From positions 78,262 to 142,261 of the forward strand of contig NZ_FNRG01000007.1 of NCBI RefSeq assembly GCF_900107835.1: DNA of 64,000 nucleotides, given 5' to 3'. Shown in pieces: positions 8,393 to 17,355 of this stretch. Under the pieces are notes generated by a model. The model saw only the letters and a list, made by a program, of their open reading frames with translations, did not search any database and had not been told where the DNA came from. Origin of the DNA: Oribacterium sp. KHPX15. Its GTDB lineage: Bacteria > Bacillota > Clostridia > Lachnospirales > Lachnospiraceae. Made by a program: the position numbers and the translations under genes. The first letter of the stretch is position 1; the number at the start of each line of letters is the position of its first letter.

Positions 8393-9673
8393 TTATATTT
8401 TCATCAGTACTTCATCAGATATTGCTTCCGGACTTTTTTCATCGCCTTGCTTTAATATCTGACAGAGCTCCAAAATCAGATTTTCTTTACCAAATCCTCC
8501 TGATTTTGAAATACAATATATATCTTTGCCGAGATAACTAAATTTAAATGCTACAACTCCTGCAATGAGCTCTGTAATAGGTCTTAAGGAGTATACTGAC
8601 AACGCCTCCATAGCCCCAAGCAACGTGTCTCCTCCTGTAAGCATAAACATGGCATCAGATTCAACATCTATTACTTCCTTGACTATTCTTCCCAGGTTCC
8701 CAGATACTATGCTGCGATCATCCGGATTTATTTTTTCTCCTGAAGCATTATGTGTATATTTACTATTCACGTCCAGTATTATATTTCCCTCTTCCTGCAT
8801 GACAGAAACCCAGTATTTAATTTTTTCTTCCGCATCAGCAGTGGTTGACCATTTTTCATCAAGCATCATGGTGCTGTTTAATCTTATACGCATAACTCCG
8901 GCTTCTTCTGCAACATCAAGTTGCCTTACTGTTACCGGATTAACACTTCCACATACCACAAACAGTTTTTCAGGAAACACAGGTAAACTCCCCTTACTTC
9001 CCCCTATATGGAGCATCTCTGCAAGAGCATCTGCAAAACCTGCACACCCTGCACATGTAACAAGTTCGTGATCTGCATTAAGTTTATATGCTATATCCAA
9101 CAGATCCTTATCTGTTTCCGCATCATATATGTATATGCCATTATGCTTATCTTCTCCCACAACATCGTCTTTTGAAATCAACATAACATTAACATCTGAA
9201 CTGTTTTTTATCAGCTCAGGTATATTGGAAGTCAGAACCGGATCAAAGGGATCTTCTCCAAACACACTTCTTGCAACAGGCACTCCATCGACATATTGTA
9301 TTCCGTTATTTGTTGTTCTTCCCATATCAGGATATGCCGGAACAAAGTGTACTCTTCCACCGCTTCTGTCACACAAAGCCGTAAGCTCCGCTCCGATATT
9401 TCCTCTTAGAACCGAATCCGTTTTTTTATATATAAACGGTATATTTTGCTTTAATGCTCTATCAACTATCTGATATACAACCTTGTAGGCCTCATCTGCA
9501 CTAACATGTCTTGTCTCGGAGTCTATTACAACAACATTCACATCAGGAGACAGCTTTTCATATTCTACATCCTTTTCGGTATGTACCTCTACCACTGCCC
9601 CTCGTTTGGCAAATTGAATGCTTGTATCAAGTGCGCCTGTAAAGTCATCCGCAATAATCAAAAGTTTTACCAT
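8393..9673 (-). CDS. Four-carbon acid sugar kinase family protein (DUF1537), copy 1
   Basis: A 426-residue kinase of the family shown to phosphorylate threonate, erythronate or 3-oxotetronate. The N-terminal substrate domain shows LLIIADDFTGALD (residues 4-16), KKTDSVLRGNIGAEL and VPAYPDMGRTT. The C-terminal nucleotide domain shows MLTGGDTLLGAME. It follows the TRAP permease gene by 29 bases in an operon (binding protein, permease, kinase). The paralogue at 22191-23414 shares the motifs but differs throughout. Which sugar acid is used cannot be read from sequence. Confidence 0.92.
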   Translation of the reverse strand: MVKLLIIADDFTGALDTSIQFAKRGAVVEVHTEKDVEYEKLSPDVNVVVIDSETRHVSADEAYKVVYQIVDRALKQNIPFIYKKTDSVLRGNIGAELTALCDRSGGRVHFVPAYPDMGRTTNNGIQYVDGVPVARSVFGEDPFDPVLTSNIPELIKNSSDVNVMLISKDDVVGEDKHNGIYIYDAETDKDLLDIAYKLNADHELVTCAGCAGFADALAEMLHIGGSKGSLPVFPEKLFVVCGSVNPVTVRQLDVAEEAGVMRIRLNSTMMLDEKWSTTADAEEKIKYWVSVMQEEGNIILDVNSKYTHNASGEKINPDDRSIVSGNLGRIVKEVIDVESDAMFMLTGGDTLLGAMEALSVYSLRPITELIAGVVAFKFSYLGKDIYCISKSGGFGKENLILELCQILKQGDEKSPEAISDEVLMKI

Positions 9674-9702
9674 AGCGCATCCACCTTACTGTATTTTATG
9701 CC

Positions 9703-11730
9703 TTAAGCATTCATAATTATTTTCTGTTCCTGATTATTGAATACTCCCTCTTTTTTACCTCTGATGACTCTGTATGAAATAAATACCGTTCCTGCTATAA
9801 GTCCGATTATATCTGAGGCTCCTGATGGAAGAATAAACAAAAATGCTATCACTGCAAATACGGTTCTCTCCCATAATTTCAGATCTCCGAACATATAGCT
9901 GGATACACATCCGGCCAGACAGAATGTAGCAAACGCAAGCATAGATGCAGATTGAATGATTTCAATCAGTGTACCGTCAAGAAGTAATGCAGGTCTGTAT
10001 ACAAACATAAATGGAACTATAAATCCGGTTATAGCAAAGGCAAATGCTTTCCATCCGGTTTTCCATGCCGATCCTCCCGCAATACCGGCTGCTGTAAATG
10101 ATGCAAGACATACCGGAGGTGTTATCTGAGCCACAACGCCAAAATAGAATATAAACATATTAGATGTAAGTGCAGATATACCCAGTCCCTGAATAGCAGA
10201 TATAAAAAGTGTATTTGCAATCAGATATGCTGCTACGGTAGGAAGAGCCATTCCCAAAATGATGCAGCCAAGAGCTGCCACTATAAGAGCAATAAACAAA
10301 GAGTTATTACCGGTTTTATCAATTATCTTTGCAATCTTAACTGCAATACCCGAACGAACAACAATACCTATCATGATACCGCAGGATGCAGTAGGAATTG
10401 CGATATTGGCAGCCTGACGTATACCATCGAGTACTGTATAAAGAAACTTCTTTGGAGACATTCTTGTTTCCGGGGAAATAAAGCTTATCACAATGGCAAG
10501 TACCGAACAGATTATACCGGCTCTTGGAAGTGACATACCTCTTACTATCATGAATACAAGTATAATTATAGGAAGAAGCCTGTATACTCTTGGTAAAATC
10601 GGCTTACCTGTATAATGAACATTAGGATTCTTTCCAATGTGTCTCTTTCTGGCAATAAGGTGTACTACCATGAGTGCTGCAACAAAATAAGCAATAGCAG
10701 GTATAATTGCTGCCGCTGCAATCTTAACATACTGTATTCCTATGATCTCAGCCATTACGAAAGCTCCTGCACCCATAATAGGCGGCATTATCTGTCCACC
10801 TGTCGATGCAACAGACTCTACTGCTCCTGCTTCTTCAGGTGAATATCCGGTCTTCTTCATCAGAGGAATAGTGAAAACGCCGGTGCCTGTAACATTGGCA
10901 ACTGCAGAACCCGAAATCATACCCATGAGTCCTGATGATATAACTGCTGCCTTTGCAGGTCCACCTACTGTTTTATCCGATAAGGACAGACCTGCATCCG
11001 TAAGCACCGAACCGCCTCCACAATTGGCAAAAAAGCAGCCAAACATAAGGAAATAGAACAATGTATTTAAGGATGTGCCGAGAGGAGAACCAAATATTCC
11101 ATTTTCTCCAAGCGATAACGTTTCAACAAATCTTGAATAACTGATGCCTGCATAATGAAATATTCCCGGTACAAACTGTCCGAACCACGCATAAGCCATA
11201 AAGAAAGCAATTACCCAGAAAAGTGATAGAGAAACTACTCTTCTTACAGCCTCCATACATTCAATGATGAGTATAGTACCTGCAAGTACATCATCAAAAT
11301 TCATCTTATCCACAGAATACAGTCTGTAGTTAAGTGTTTCTGCATGTGAAGCATAATAGTAAAATACATAAACAGCACCCGCAAGAAGCAGCGAATCATA
11401 TATCCACCACAGTTTATTGTGACTCTTGGATTTTTCCTGCATAGGATTCATCAACCATACTATCACAAGTGCAAGACACATATGTAATGGCAGCTGAAGC
11501 CATGGATCCAACGGTTTAACCAGCTTGATGTATAACTGAAATAAAACCCAAAAAACCGAAAGCCCGATGATTATAACTTTGCGCCACATAGGTGCAGCAT
11601 TCATTATCTTGGCTATCTTTGTTTCATCACCATCTTCCTTTGCGAGCTTTCTGCCAATCTCATCTGCCTTTGACAGCTTTGGATGAGACATCGTTTCCTG
11701 AGCGTTTTCGCTTTTGATTTCTTCGCTCAT
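9703..11730 (-). CDS. TRAP transporter permease, fused 4TM/12TM (TAXI type)
   Basis: A 675-residue polytopic membrane protein. A charged cytoplasmic head (residues 1-45) precedes the DctQ-like four-helix part and the DctM-like large subunit. Conserved features include MFGCFFANCGGGSVLTDAG, SGSAVANVTGTGVFTIPLMK and ESVASTGGQIMPPIMGAGAF, typical of TAXI-family fused permeases. It would import a carboxylate using an ion gradient together with the lipoprotein encoded at 11904-13067. GGAGGG precedes the start. A terminator at 11787-11835 lies between the two genes, a usual way to make more binding protein than permease. Confidence 0.95.
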   Translation of the reverse strand: MSEEIKSENAQETMSHPKLSKADEIGRKLAKEDGDETKIAKIMNAAPMWRKVIIIGLSVFWVLFQLYIKLVKPLDPWLQLPLHMCLALVIVWLMNPMQEKSKSHNKLWWIYDSLLLAGAVYVFYYYASHAETLNYRLYSVDKMNFDDVLAGTILIIECMEAVRRVVSLSLFWVIAFFMAYAWFGQFVPGIFHYAGISYSRFVETLSLGENGIFGSPLGTSLNTLFYFLMFGCFFANCGGGSVLTDAGLSLSDKTVGGPAKAAVISSGLMGMISGSAVANVTGTGVFTIPLMKKTGYSPEEAGAVESVASTGGQIMPPIMGAGAFVMAEIIGIQYVKIAAAAIIPAIAYFVAALMVVHLIARKRHIGKNPNVHYTGKPILPRVYRLLPIIILVFMIVRGMSLPRAGIICSVLAIVISFISPETRMSPKKFLYTVLDGIRQAANIAIPTASCGIMIGIVVRSGIAVKIAKIIDKTGNNSLFIALIVAALGCIILGMALPTVAAYLIANTLFISAIQGLGISALTSNMFIFYFGVVAQITPPVCLASFTAAGIAGGSAWKTGWKAFAFAITGFIVPFMFVYRPALLLDGTLIEIIQSASMLAFATFCLAGCVSSYMFGDLKLWERTVFAVIAFLFILPSGASDIIGLIAGTVFISYRVIRGKKEGVFNNQEQKIIMNA

Positions 11731-11786
11731 GATTTTTCCCTCCGATTTAATATACCTGACATTTGATAACTACATAACCATTAAAA

Positions 11787-11835
11787 AACTCCGGAACCAG
11801 ACTCCTCCCGAAAAAAGGATTCCGGCTCCAGAGTT
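11787..11835 (-). terminator. Intercistronic terminator between TAXI receptor and permease
   Basis: On the minus strand a 19-bp stem with G-U pairs, AACTCTGGAGCCGGAATCC paired to its complement, is followed by a T-run. It probably attenuates rather than ends the operon. Confidence 0.75.
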
Positions 11836-11903
11836 CTCTCTAATTACAATTCTTTTCAAGAACTTAGATGGATAAATAGTGGTTCTTAAGCCAACATAAG
11901 TGT

Positions 11904-13067
11904 TTACTTGATGTATCCCATCTCCTTGTAATACTTTTCAGCACCCGGGTGAAGAGGACATCCACCAATCTTCTGAGATTCCCAAGCTGTTGCCGGATCC
12001 CATCCTGAAAGTGATGCATACTCATTTACAAGCGCATCTCTGTTTTCTGACAGACACTTAGTAATGGCATATACAACGTCCTCTGAAAGATTTTCATTTG
12101 CAAACAAGCAATCCGGAGAACCCGGAAGAACAAGTTCTGAATCCTGACCCTTAAATGAGTTAGCAGGAATTGTGATCTTGTCATAGCCTTTTTCATTTAC
12201 AAACCAGTTTACAAGGTCATCACCCCATTGAAGGAATGTTACATCACATGTAGTTGCAATCTGTGCCATAGTTGATGATGCTGATGATGTGTGGTCAATA
12301 TAGAAATCAATCTGTCCATCAGCAAGAGCCTCTGCATTTTGGTCACCGCCCTGATTGGTGATGCTACCACCCCAGCTCTTTAAATCATCTTCCGTAACAC
12401 CAAAGTACTCAAGAAGAAGATATGCACCCTCTGCGTCCATTGATCCCTTTGCTGAACATCCGATTCTAAGTGGGAGTTTCTTTTCAAAAACTTCCTCTAT
12501 TGTGGAGACACCGTTTTCCTCAAGGAACTTATTGGAGATACAGTTGATATATGCAACCTGTGTAAGTCCACCTATAACTGCTGCATAGCCGCCGGTCGGC
12601 TCACGATCAAGTGTTCCTGTATCCATAGCCCACTTTGCAGGAGCACCATTTACAAAAGAAAGATCTACACCATTCTCTTTAAAAATATACGGTGCACCCA
12701 TGCCTCCCGGATATGATGGATCTACATTTACAGCTTGAAATCCGCCTTTTTCTTCCAAAACCTTAGACATGGCAACAATCATGTTATATGATCCGGATCC
12801 AACCTTATCGGACCAGAAATTCAATGTTGTTCCACTCATATCTGCTATGCCATCTGTTCCTGCAGCGTCAGCCGAACTATCCGCAGCCTCTGTTGATGTT
12901 GCTTCCGCTGCTGCAGAGGCTGCTGCAGTTGTAGCTTCAGCTGTTTTGCCTGCAGTTGTAGCTTCAGCTGTTTTGCCTGCATCTGAGCTTCCGCATGCTG
13001 CCAAACCTGTAACCATAGACAGTGCCAAAACACCAGCCATCAGTTTAGAAATCATTTTTTTTCTCAT
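11904..13067 (-). CDS. TAXI-family TRAP solute-binding lipoprotein
   Basis: A 387-residue exported receptor. The signal ends in lipobox LAAC with Cys25. An Ala/Thr-rich linker (residues 29-75) contains a duplicated GKTAEATTA coded by a 27-bp tandem repeat. The mature domain has MSGTTLNFWSDKVGSGSY and YPGGMGAPYIFKENGVDLS, the latter being the TAXI region for ligand capture. The start is at 13067 with GGAGG 7 bases upstream. It is first gene of the operon with permease and kinase, so the ligand is likely the acid sugar or its precursor. Confidence 0.93.
   Translation of the reverse strand: MRKKMISKLMAGVLALSMVTGLAACGSSDAGKTAEATTAGKTAEATTAAASAAAEATSTEAADSSADAAGTDGIADMSGTTLNFWSDKVGSGSYNMIVAMSKVLEEKGGFQAVNVDPSYPGGMGAPYIFKENGVDLSFVNGAPAKWAMDTGTLDREPTGGYAAVIGGLTQVAYINCISNKFLEENGVSTIEEVFEKKLPLRIGCSAKGSMDAEGAYLLLEYFGVTEDDLKSWGGSITNQGGDQNAEALADGQIDFYIDHTSSASSTMAQIATTCDVTFLQWGDDLVNWFVNEKGYDKITIPANSFKGQDSELVLPGSPDCLFANENLSEDVVYAITKCLSENRDALVNEYASLSGWDPATAWESQKIGGCPLHPGAEKYYKEMGYIK
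12925..12978. repeat. 27-bp perfect tandem duplication in the receptor linker
   Basis: Copies at 12925-12951 and 12952-12978 are identical and encode the GKTAEATTA duplication in the low-complexity linker. Confidence 0.9.
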
Positions 13068-13116
13068 TACAATACCTCCCATTTTAATGGTGTTAAAAAT
13101 TTAAACGCCCCATACT

Positions 13117-13172
13117 AATCATACTTACGATGCGTTCAATTACTGTATGATTCATATCTCATGTAATCATAC
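13117..13172. promoter_or_regulatory. Three AATCATAC boxes upstream of the TAXI operon
   Basis: AATCATACT occurs at 13117-13125 and 13165-13173, and its complement GTATGATT at 13145-13152; the last two form an inverted repeat with 20-bp half-site spacing. They lie between the divergent TAXI operon and the first PrpR-like regulator gene. Confidence 0.45.
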
Positions 13173-13343
13173 TACTCGTAAAAAAGCTCTCTTTCAATTG
13201 ATTTTTATGCAAAATGCTGTTTAAATATTAAACATAAACATATTTTTTATATTTTGCGATATTAATTGGGTGTTATTTGAATATTGTGTTGTATTTATTT
13301 CACAATTTATCCATATTATTCAAAGTCCATGTTAGGAGGCACT

Positions 13344-15125
13344 ATGAACGATAAAATCCGGATTTTGGGTATAGCTCCATACAACGGAATGAAAACTCAG
13401 ATGATCAAGGCAGCCGAAGATTATAAAGACCGAATAGATTTAGTTGTCTTAGACGGAGACCTGCAGGAAGGTGTTTCTGCAGCAAGAAATAACTTTCACG
13501 GTGATTTTGATGTGATCATATCCCGTGGCGGAACCGCAAGTATGATTCGTGATCAAGTTTCTGTTCCGGTAGTTGAGATAGACCTCACAGATTATGACAT
13601 ACTTAGGGCAATGAGACTTGCAGAAAATATCTCTACAGACATAGCAGTAGTTGGATTTCCCAACATAACAGAAGCCATACAGGGCATTTCCACACTTCTC
13701 AGTAAAAAATTGCGGATTTTTACCATTGAGAGCGCCGATAAATTGGACAATACCATGCAGCACATTCACGACCAGGGCTACAAAATAGTTCTTTGTGATG
13801 CATCGTCTGCAACCATAGCCAAAAGACACAGCTTGAACTGTGTACTCCTTACCTCCGGACAGAGCGGCATACGCAAAGCCTATACCAACGCTATACATCT
13901 GGTAGAATCCATGCAGAAGTTACGTTCCGAAAATGCTTTTCTCCGTCAGGTGATTGACAGACAGGCCAATGATACGGTCATCTTCGACAATAAGGAAAAT
14001 ATTATATTTTCAAACATGAAATTCGAAAAAAGGGATGAACTACAGAATCTATTAAAAAAAGAGATATCATCCGTACCTTCAAATAAGTCCTGCCGTATAA
14101 TAAAACATCACAACAAAAACCTATATCATATCAAAGCCTTAAAGCTTAATTCAGATACCGGTACCTACACAGTATTTTATGTAGAGCGAAGTCGTGCACC
14201 GTTTTTGAGCGGACGTTCGGGTATAAAATACTTTACGCAGGCTGAAGCACATGAGGCCTTTTACAACAGCTTCTTTGTCAGCATCAGTGATATCCTTGGT
14301 AATGATGAGGATTTTGCAAGGGCGGCAAGATTTAAACGTCCGGTAATGCTTTTTGGTGAGGATGGTACAGGAAAAGAATCGGCAGCAAACATGATTTACA
14401 ATAAAAGTTCAAATGGGAATAAACCTTTTATTGTTATCAATTGCGAGTTACTTAACGATAAATCCATGGAATTTTTACAGAGTAATCAGCATTCACCTTT
14501 TGCGGATTCTGACAATACTATATATATTTCCGGGATAAGCAGCATGAATCATAATCCGCTGCAGCTTTTATCTGTAATTATGGATATGGAGGTTTGTCTT
14601 AGAAATCATGTGATATTGTCTTTTCCTACAAATGGTTCATCAATTCCTAAATTTGCAGAAACCTTTACCAACAAGTTGGGCTGTACGGTACTTAACCTCT
14701 CATCTCTTCGATCCATAAGCTGTCAATTACCGAAGCTCATCAATTTATTCCTAAGTCAGTTCATGCAATTCAGTGAAACCGATATCCTGGGAATGGAGGA
14801 TGAAGGTATAAAGCTCATGATGGATTTTAACTGGCCACATAATTACGCTCAATTCCGTCGTATCATGGAAGAACTTGTTAGTATCACCGATCAGTCACTT
14901 ATAAGAACCGAGGACGTATCAAAAGTTCTGGAAAGAGAAAAACTTACACCTGTTACCAGCTCCGGCATAAATGGCTCAGAGGTATTTGATATGAACAGGA
15001 CCCTGGATGAAATGAATGCGGAAATCGTACGCAGAGTTCTTAAACAATGTGACGGCAACCAGACTCTTGCTGCAAAACGTTTGGGCGTATCACGCACCAC
15101 AGTATGGAGATATGCTAAAATATAA
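13344..15125 (+). CDS. PrpR-like regulator with degenerate AAA+ domain, copy 1
   Basis: A 593-residue regulator. Residues 1-190 form a PrpR_N-type sensory domain (IRILGIAPYNGM, DVIISRGGTASMIRD, VPVVEIDLTDYDILRAM). A linker is followed by a sigma54-activator-like AAA+ module with P-loop GEDGTGKES (from residue 338). The C-terminus is a Fis-type helix-turn-helix (NQTLAAKRLGVSRTTVWRYA). The GAFTGA loop that contacts sigma54 is absent, and the Walker B acids are lost (NTIYISGI where LFLDEIG is expected). I therefore infer control without sigma54 remodelling. The start at 13344 has AGGAGG upstream. It is divergent from the TAXI operon. Confidence 0.85.
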   Translation: MNDKIRILGIAPYNGMKTQMIKAAEDYKDRIDLVVLDGDLQEGVSAARNNFHGDFDVIISRGGTASMIRDQVSVPVVEIDLTDYDILRAMRLAENISTDIAVVGFPNITEAIQGISTLLSKKLRIFTIESADKLDNTMQHIHDQGYKIVLCDASSATIAKRHSLNCVLLTSGQSGIRKAYTNAIHLVESMQKLRSENAFLRQVIDRQANDTVIFDNKENIIFSNMKFEKRDELQNLLKKEISSVPSNKSCRIIKHHNKNLYHIKALKLNSDTGTYTVFYVERSRAPFLSGRSGIKYFTQAEAHEAFYNSFFVSISDILGNDEDFARAARFKRPVMLFGEDGTGKESAANMIYNKSSNGNKPFIVINCELLNDKSMEFLQSNQHSPFADSDNTIYISGISSMNHNPLQLLSVIMDMEVCLRNHVILSFPTNGSSIPKFAETFTNKLGCTVLNLSSLRSISCQLPKLINLFLSQFMQFSETDILGMEDEGIKLMMDFNWPHNYAQFRRIMEELVSITDQSLIRTEDVSKVLEREKLTPVTSSGINGSEVFDMNRTLDEMNAEIVRRVLKQCDGNQTLAAKRLGVSRTTVWRYAKI

Positions 15126-15133
15126 TAACTATA

Positions 15134-15175
15134 AAACCTCTCAAGTCATCAGGTTAATGATGCTTTGAGAGGTTT
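15134..15175. terminator. Convergent terminator between regulator 1 and the YhcH gene
   Basis: The outer stem AAACCTCTCAA/TTGAGAGGTTT contains an inner CATCA/TGATG stem. It lies between the convergent genes ending at 15125 (+) and 15230 (-). Confidence 0.75.
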
Positions 15176-15229
15176 CAATCTGTTCTATACTTAAGTCCTG
15201 ATCCTAAAACATGCCATTAGAATAAACTA

Positions 15230-15694
15230 TCATACCTTATTACAATCGACCGGAAGCTTAAGTATTATCTTTGTAAAGCTTTGCTGCTTCGTTGTGTGTG
15301 ATATGGCTTTATGTCCATCGTGAGGGAATGCTGCCCAGAACATCCCCTTGTTTATCAATATCTTATTCTCGAAGGTTCCACTATATCTTGCTGCATCTTT
15401 TTCTTCGTCATAAGGTATGACTTCTGTCAGATCTTTAATTTCTTTCCAGGCTATTTCCTCGGAACCATCTATGAGAATCTGTACGTCTATATATTTTTTA
15501 TGTGCCTCAAAGGTTCCCTCTGTAAATGCTTTGGTTACTCCCTTTTGTACCTTAAAGAATCCACCCTCAAAATTATAGGTTCCTTCTTCAAGTTCGCCTT
15601 TTGACTGCAAAACCTTGATTGCATCAAGACCACATTTCAAATTTGGAAGCATTGCCTCATAAAAGCCTATGTGTTCAAAACTATCGACAATCAT
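15230..15694 (-). CDS. YhcH/YjgK/YiaL-family cupin protein
   Basis: A 154-residue protein of the DUF386 beta-barrel family. Metal-site-like residues are visible in HKKYIDVQILIDG and FPHDGHKAISHT. Members act as sugar or sialic-acid anomerases or accompany sugar-acid pathways. The start is set at 15694, just past the stop of the PdxA2-type gene (4-base gap), because family members begin MIxD; the longer frame to 15745 would overlap that gene by 47 bases. It is translationally linked to the gene at 15699-16799, which suggests it serves the same substrate. Confidence 0.85.
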   Translation of the reverse strand: MIVDSFEHIGFYEAMLPNLKCGLDAIKVLQSKGELEEGTYNFEGGFFKVQKGVTKAFTEGTFEAHKKYIDVQILIDGSEEIAWKEIKDLTEVIPYDEEKDAARYSGTFENKILINKGMFWAAFPHDGHKAISHTTKQQSFTKIILKLPVDCNKV

Positions 15695-15698
15695 GTTA

Positions 15699-16799
15699 TT
15701 ATGCCTTATTTGCCTTTCTGTAGGAAGCCATCTGTAATGCTGCATCTACAGCATTTACAAGTGAAAGTTCATTGGCTCCGCCATTACCTGCATGTCCGAA
15801 GCCTGTGCCATGATCAACTGATACACGAACTATAGGAAGGCCGAGAGTCATATTGATTCCGGCAACAGCCTCCCAATGATGCTCATCCTTGTTATAAACA
15901 AATCCCTTAACCTTAAGTGGAATATGTCCCTGATCATGGTACATAACAACTACGATATCATACCATCCTCCAAGTGCCTTGGAGAATACAGTATCAGGTG
16001 GTGTAGGCTTCTTTTCAGGGATGTTTATCCCCTCTTTCAGTGCCTCATCGATAGCCGGCTGAATCTCCTCAATCTCTTCTCTTCCGAACATACCGTCCTC
16101 ACCACAATGCGGATTGAGACCTGCAACACCGATTTTAGGCTCAGCAATACCGAGCGCCTTGCAGGCTTCGTTAGCCATGTGGATGCAGTCAAGAACTCTA
16201 TCCTTCTTGACACGATCACATGCCTCACGTAAAGATACATGAGTTGAAACATGAACTACTCTGAGATCCTCATGTCCAAGCATCATTGCGTACTTCTTTG
16301 TATTTGTATAATCAGCGTAAATCTCTGTATGACCTGAATAATGATGTCCGGCCATATTGATGGCTTCCTTAGACAGTGCGTTGGTCACTGTTGCATCAAC
16401 CTTATCTGCCATAGCAAGTTTGATAACATATACAACGTACTGGAATGCTGCCTCTCCGCCCAGTTCACAGGCTCCGACATGGAATGGTTGAGGACCGTCA
16501 GGATCATCAAGCGTATCCGGAATCTTGTCATCAGGAACCAGGTTAAGATCAATAAGGTCAATAGTTCCATATTCGTATTTACCTTCTTCTGGTTCTTTAA
16601 CTATATTTAACTTAAGATCAATACCATTAACTTTTTGGGCAACCTTTAGTGCATACTCCATAGATGTCTTATCACCAACGATGAGAGGTTTACAACGATC
16701 ATAAAGAGTTTTATCATTCAAAGCCTTTACGGAAATTTCAGGACCATTTCCAAATGGATCTCCCATAGAAATACCAACTATCGGTCTAATGTCTGCCAT
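15699..16799 (-). CDS. pdxA2: PdxA-family 4-phospho-sugar-acid 3-dehydrogenase (PdxA2 type)
   Basis: A 366-residue NAD-dependent, metal-dependent oxidative decarboxylase. Family motifs are ISMGDPFGNGPEI (residues 10-22), the metal ligands in HHYSGHTEIYA and MYHDQGHIPLK, and VDHGTGFGHAGNGGAN. PdxA2 proteins oxidise 4-phospho-D-threonate or D-erythronate to dihydroxyacetone phosphate and CO2 after a DUF1537 kinase. Two such kinases lie within 7 kb, and no pyridoxine genes are nearby, so the catabolic role is preferred over vitamin B6 synthesis. It forms an operon with the YhcH-type gene. Confidence 0.88.
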   Translation of the reverse strand: MADIRPIVGISMGDPFGNGPEISVKALNDKTLYDRCKPLIVGDKTSMEYALKVAQKVNGIDLKLNIVKEPEEGKYEYGTIDLIDLNLVPDDKIPDTLDDPDGPQPFHVGACELGGEAAFQYVVYVIKLAMADKVDATVTNALSKEAINMAGHHYSGHTEIYADYTNTKKYAMMLGHEDLRVVHVSTHVSLREACDRVKKDRVLDCIHMANEACKALGIAEPKIGVAGLNPHCGEDGMFGREEIEEIQPAIDEALKEGINIPEKKPTPPDTVFSKALGGWYDIVVVMYHDQGHIPLKVKGFVYNKDEHHWEAVAGINMTLGLPIVRVSVDHGTGFGHAGNGGANELSLVNAVDAALQMASYRKANKA

Positions 16800-16928
16800 A
16801 GCATCCTCCTAAATCTTCAACTCTGTCATACACATATCTTTAAATTCTGATCATACGTGCTAACAATTAATAATTTCACTGTTGTTATAATAACAAAGTA
16901 GTTTTGGCAATTAAATATTTTAAACGTT

Positions 16929-16957
16929 GCAAAGTGTCCATTTATGGAACATTTTGC
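16929..16957. promoter_or_regulatory. Inverted repeat upstream of the PdxA2 operon
   Basis: GCAAAGTGTCCAT and ATGGAACATTTTGC form an imperfect inverted repeat about 130 bases before the PdxA2-type start. It shares the AAGTGT core with sites near regulator 2. Confidence 0.45.
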
Positions 16958-17028
16958 TCTGTGCCTTTGATTTCATGAAGCAATTTGAAACACATTCCGC
17001 AGCATATACTGCCATGTATTTTCTCCGC

Positions 17029-17064
17029 AAAAAAACTCCGGTAAGATATTTATTCTCACCGGAG
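17029..17064 (-). terminator. Terminator after the 30-residue peptide gene
   Basis: On the minus strand CTCCGGTGAGA pairs with TCTTACCGGAG and is followed by seven T. It begins 17 bases past the small ORF stop. Confidence 0.85.
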
Positions 17065-17080
17065 CACATATATTGTTTAA

Positions 17081-17173
17081 CTATATTACTTCATCGGGAA
17101 GATGTACATCAAACATTATCAATACAATCATCAATACCAGCACAGCCAGTGCCAAAATCATTTGTGTTGTCAT
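17081..17173 (-). CDS. Small single-span membrane peptide, 30 residues
   Basis: The minus-strand ORF encodes MTTQMILALAVLVLMIVLIM followed by FDVHLPDEVI, one predicted transmembrane helix with a short acidic tail. AAAGGGGA lies 8 bases before the ATG, the stop is followed at once by an intrinsic terminator, and another terminator (17272-17314) isolates it from regulator 2 upstream. This makes it a compact free-standing transcription unit. The N-terminus looks like TM1 of ion-transporter-superfamily permeases, so it could instead be the stub of a lost transporter. Neither reading is proven. Confidence 0.55.
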   Translation of the reverse strand: MTTQMILALAVLVLMIVLIMFDVHLPDEVI

Positions 17174-17271
17174 AATTAAATCCCCTTTCAAACACGCATA
17201 TATTTATTTTTTGCCAGCGCCACAAAACTTTATGGTGTTATTATCTACTCATGAACATGTAACTACATTAC

Positions 17272-17314
17272 AAAAAAGCTCCCTATATGAGAACTTTTCC
17301 CAAAAGGAGCTTTT
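17272..17314 (-). terminator. Terminator after PrpR-like regulator 2
   Basis: AAAAGCTCC/GGAGCTTTT stem with a long loop and a T-run on the minus strand. Confidence 0.7.
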
Positions 17315-17355
17315 GACTGTTATAGTTTATAATATTCAATGATTCAAAAATTAAT

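Noticed and set aside
13082..13343. Sigma54 -24/-12 promoter in front of the TAXI operon
   Set aside because: No TGGCAC-N5-TTGC-like sequence is found, and the adjacent regulator lacks GAFTGA.
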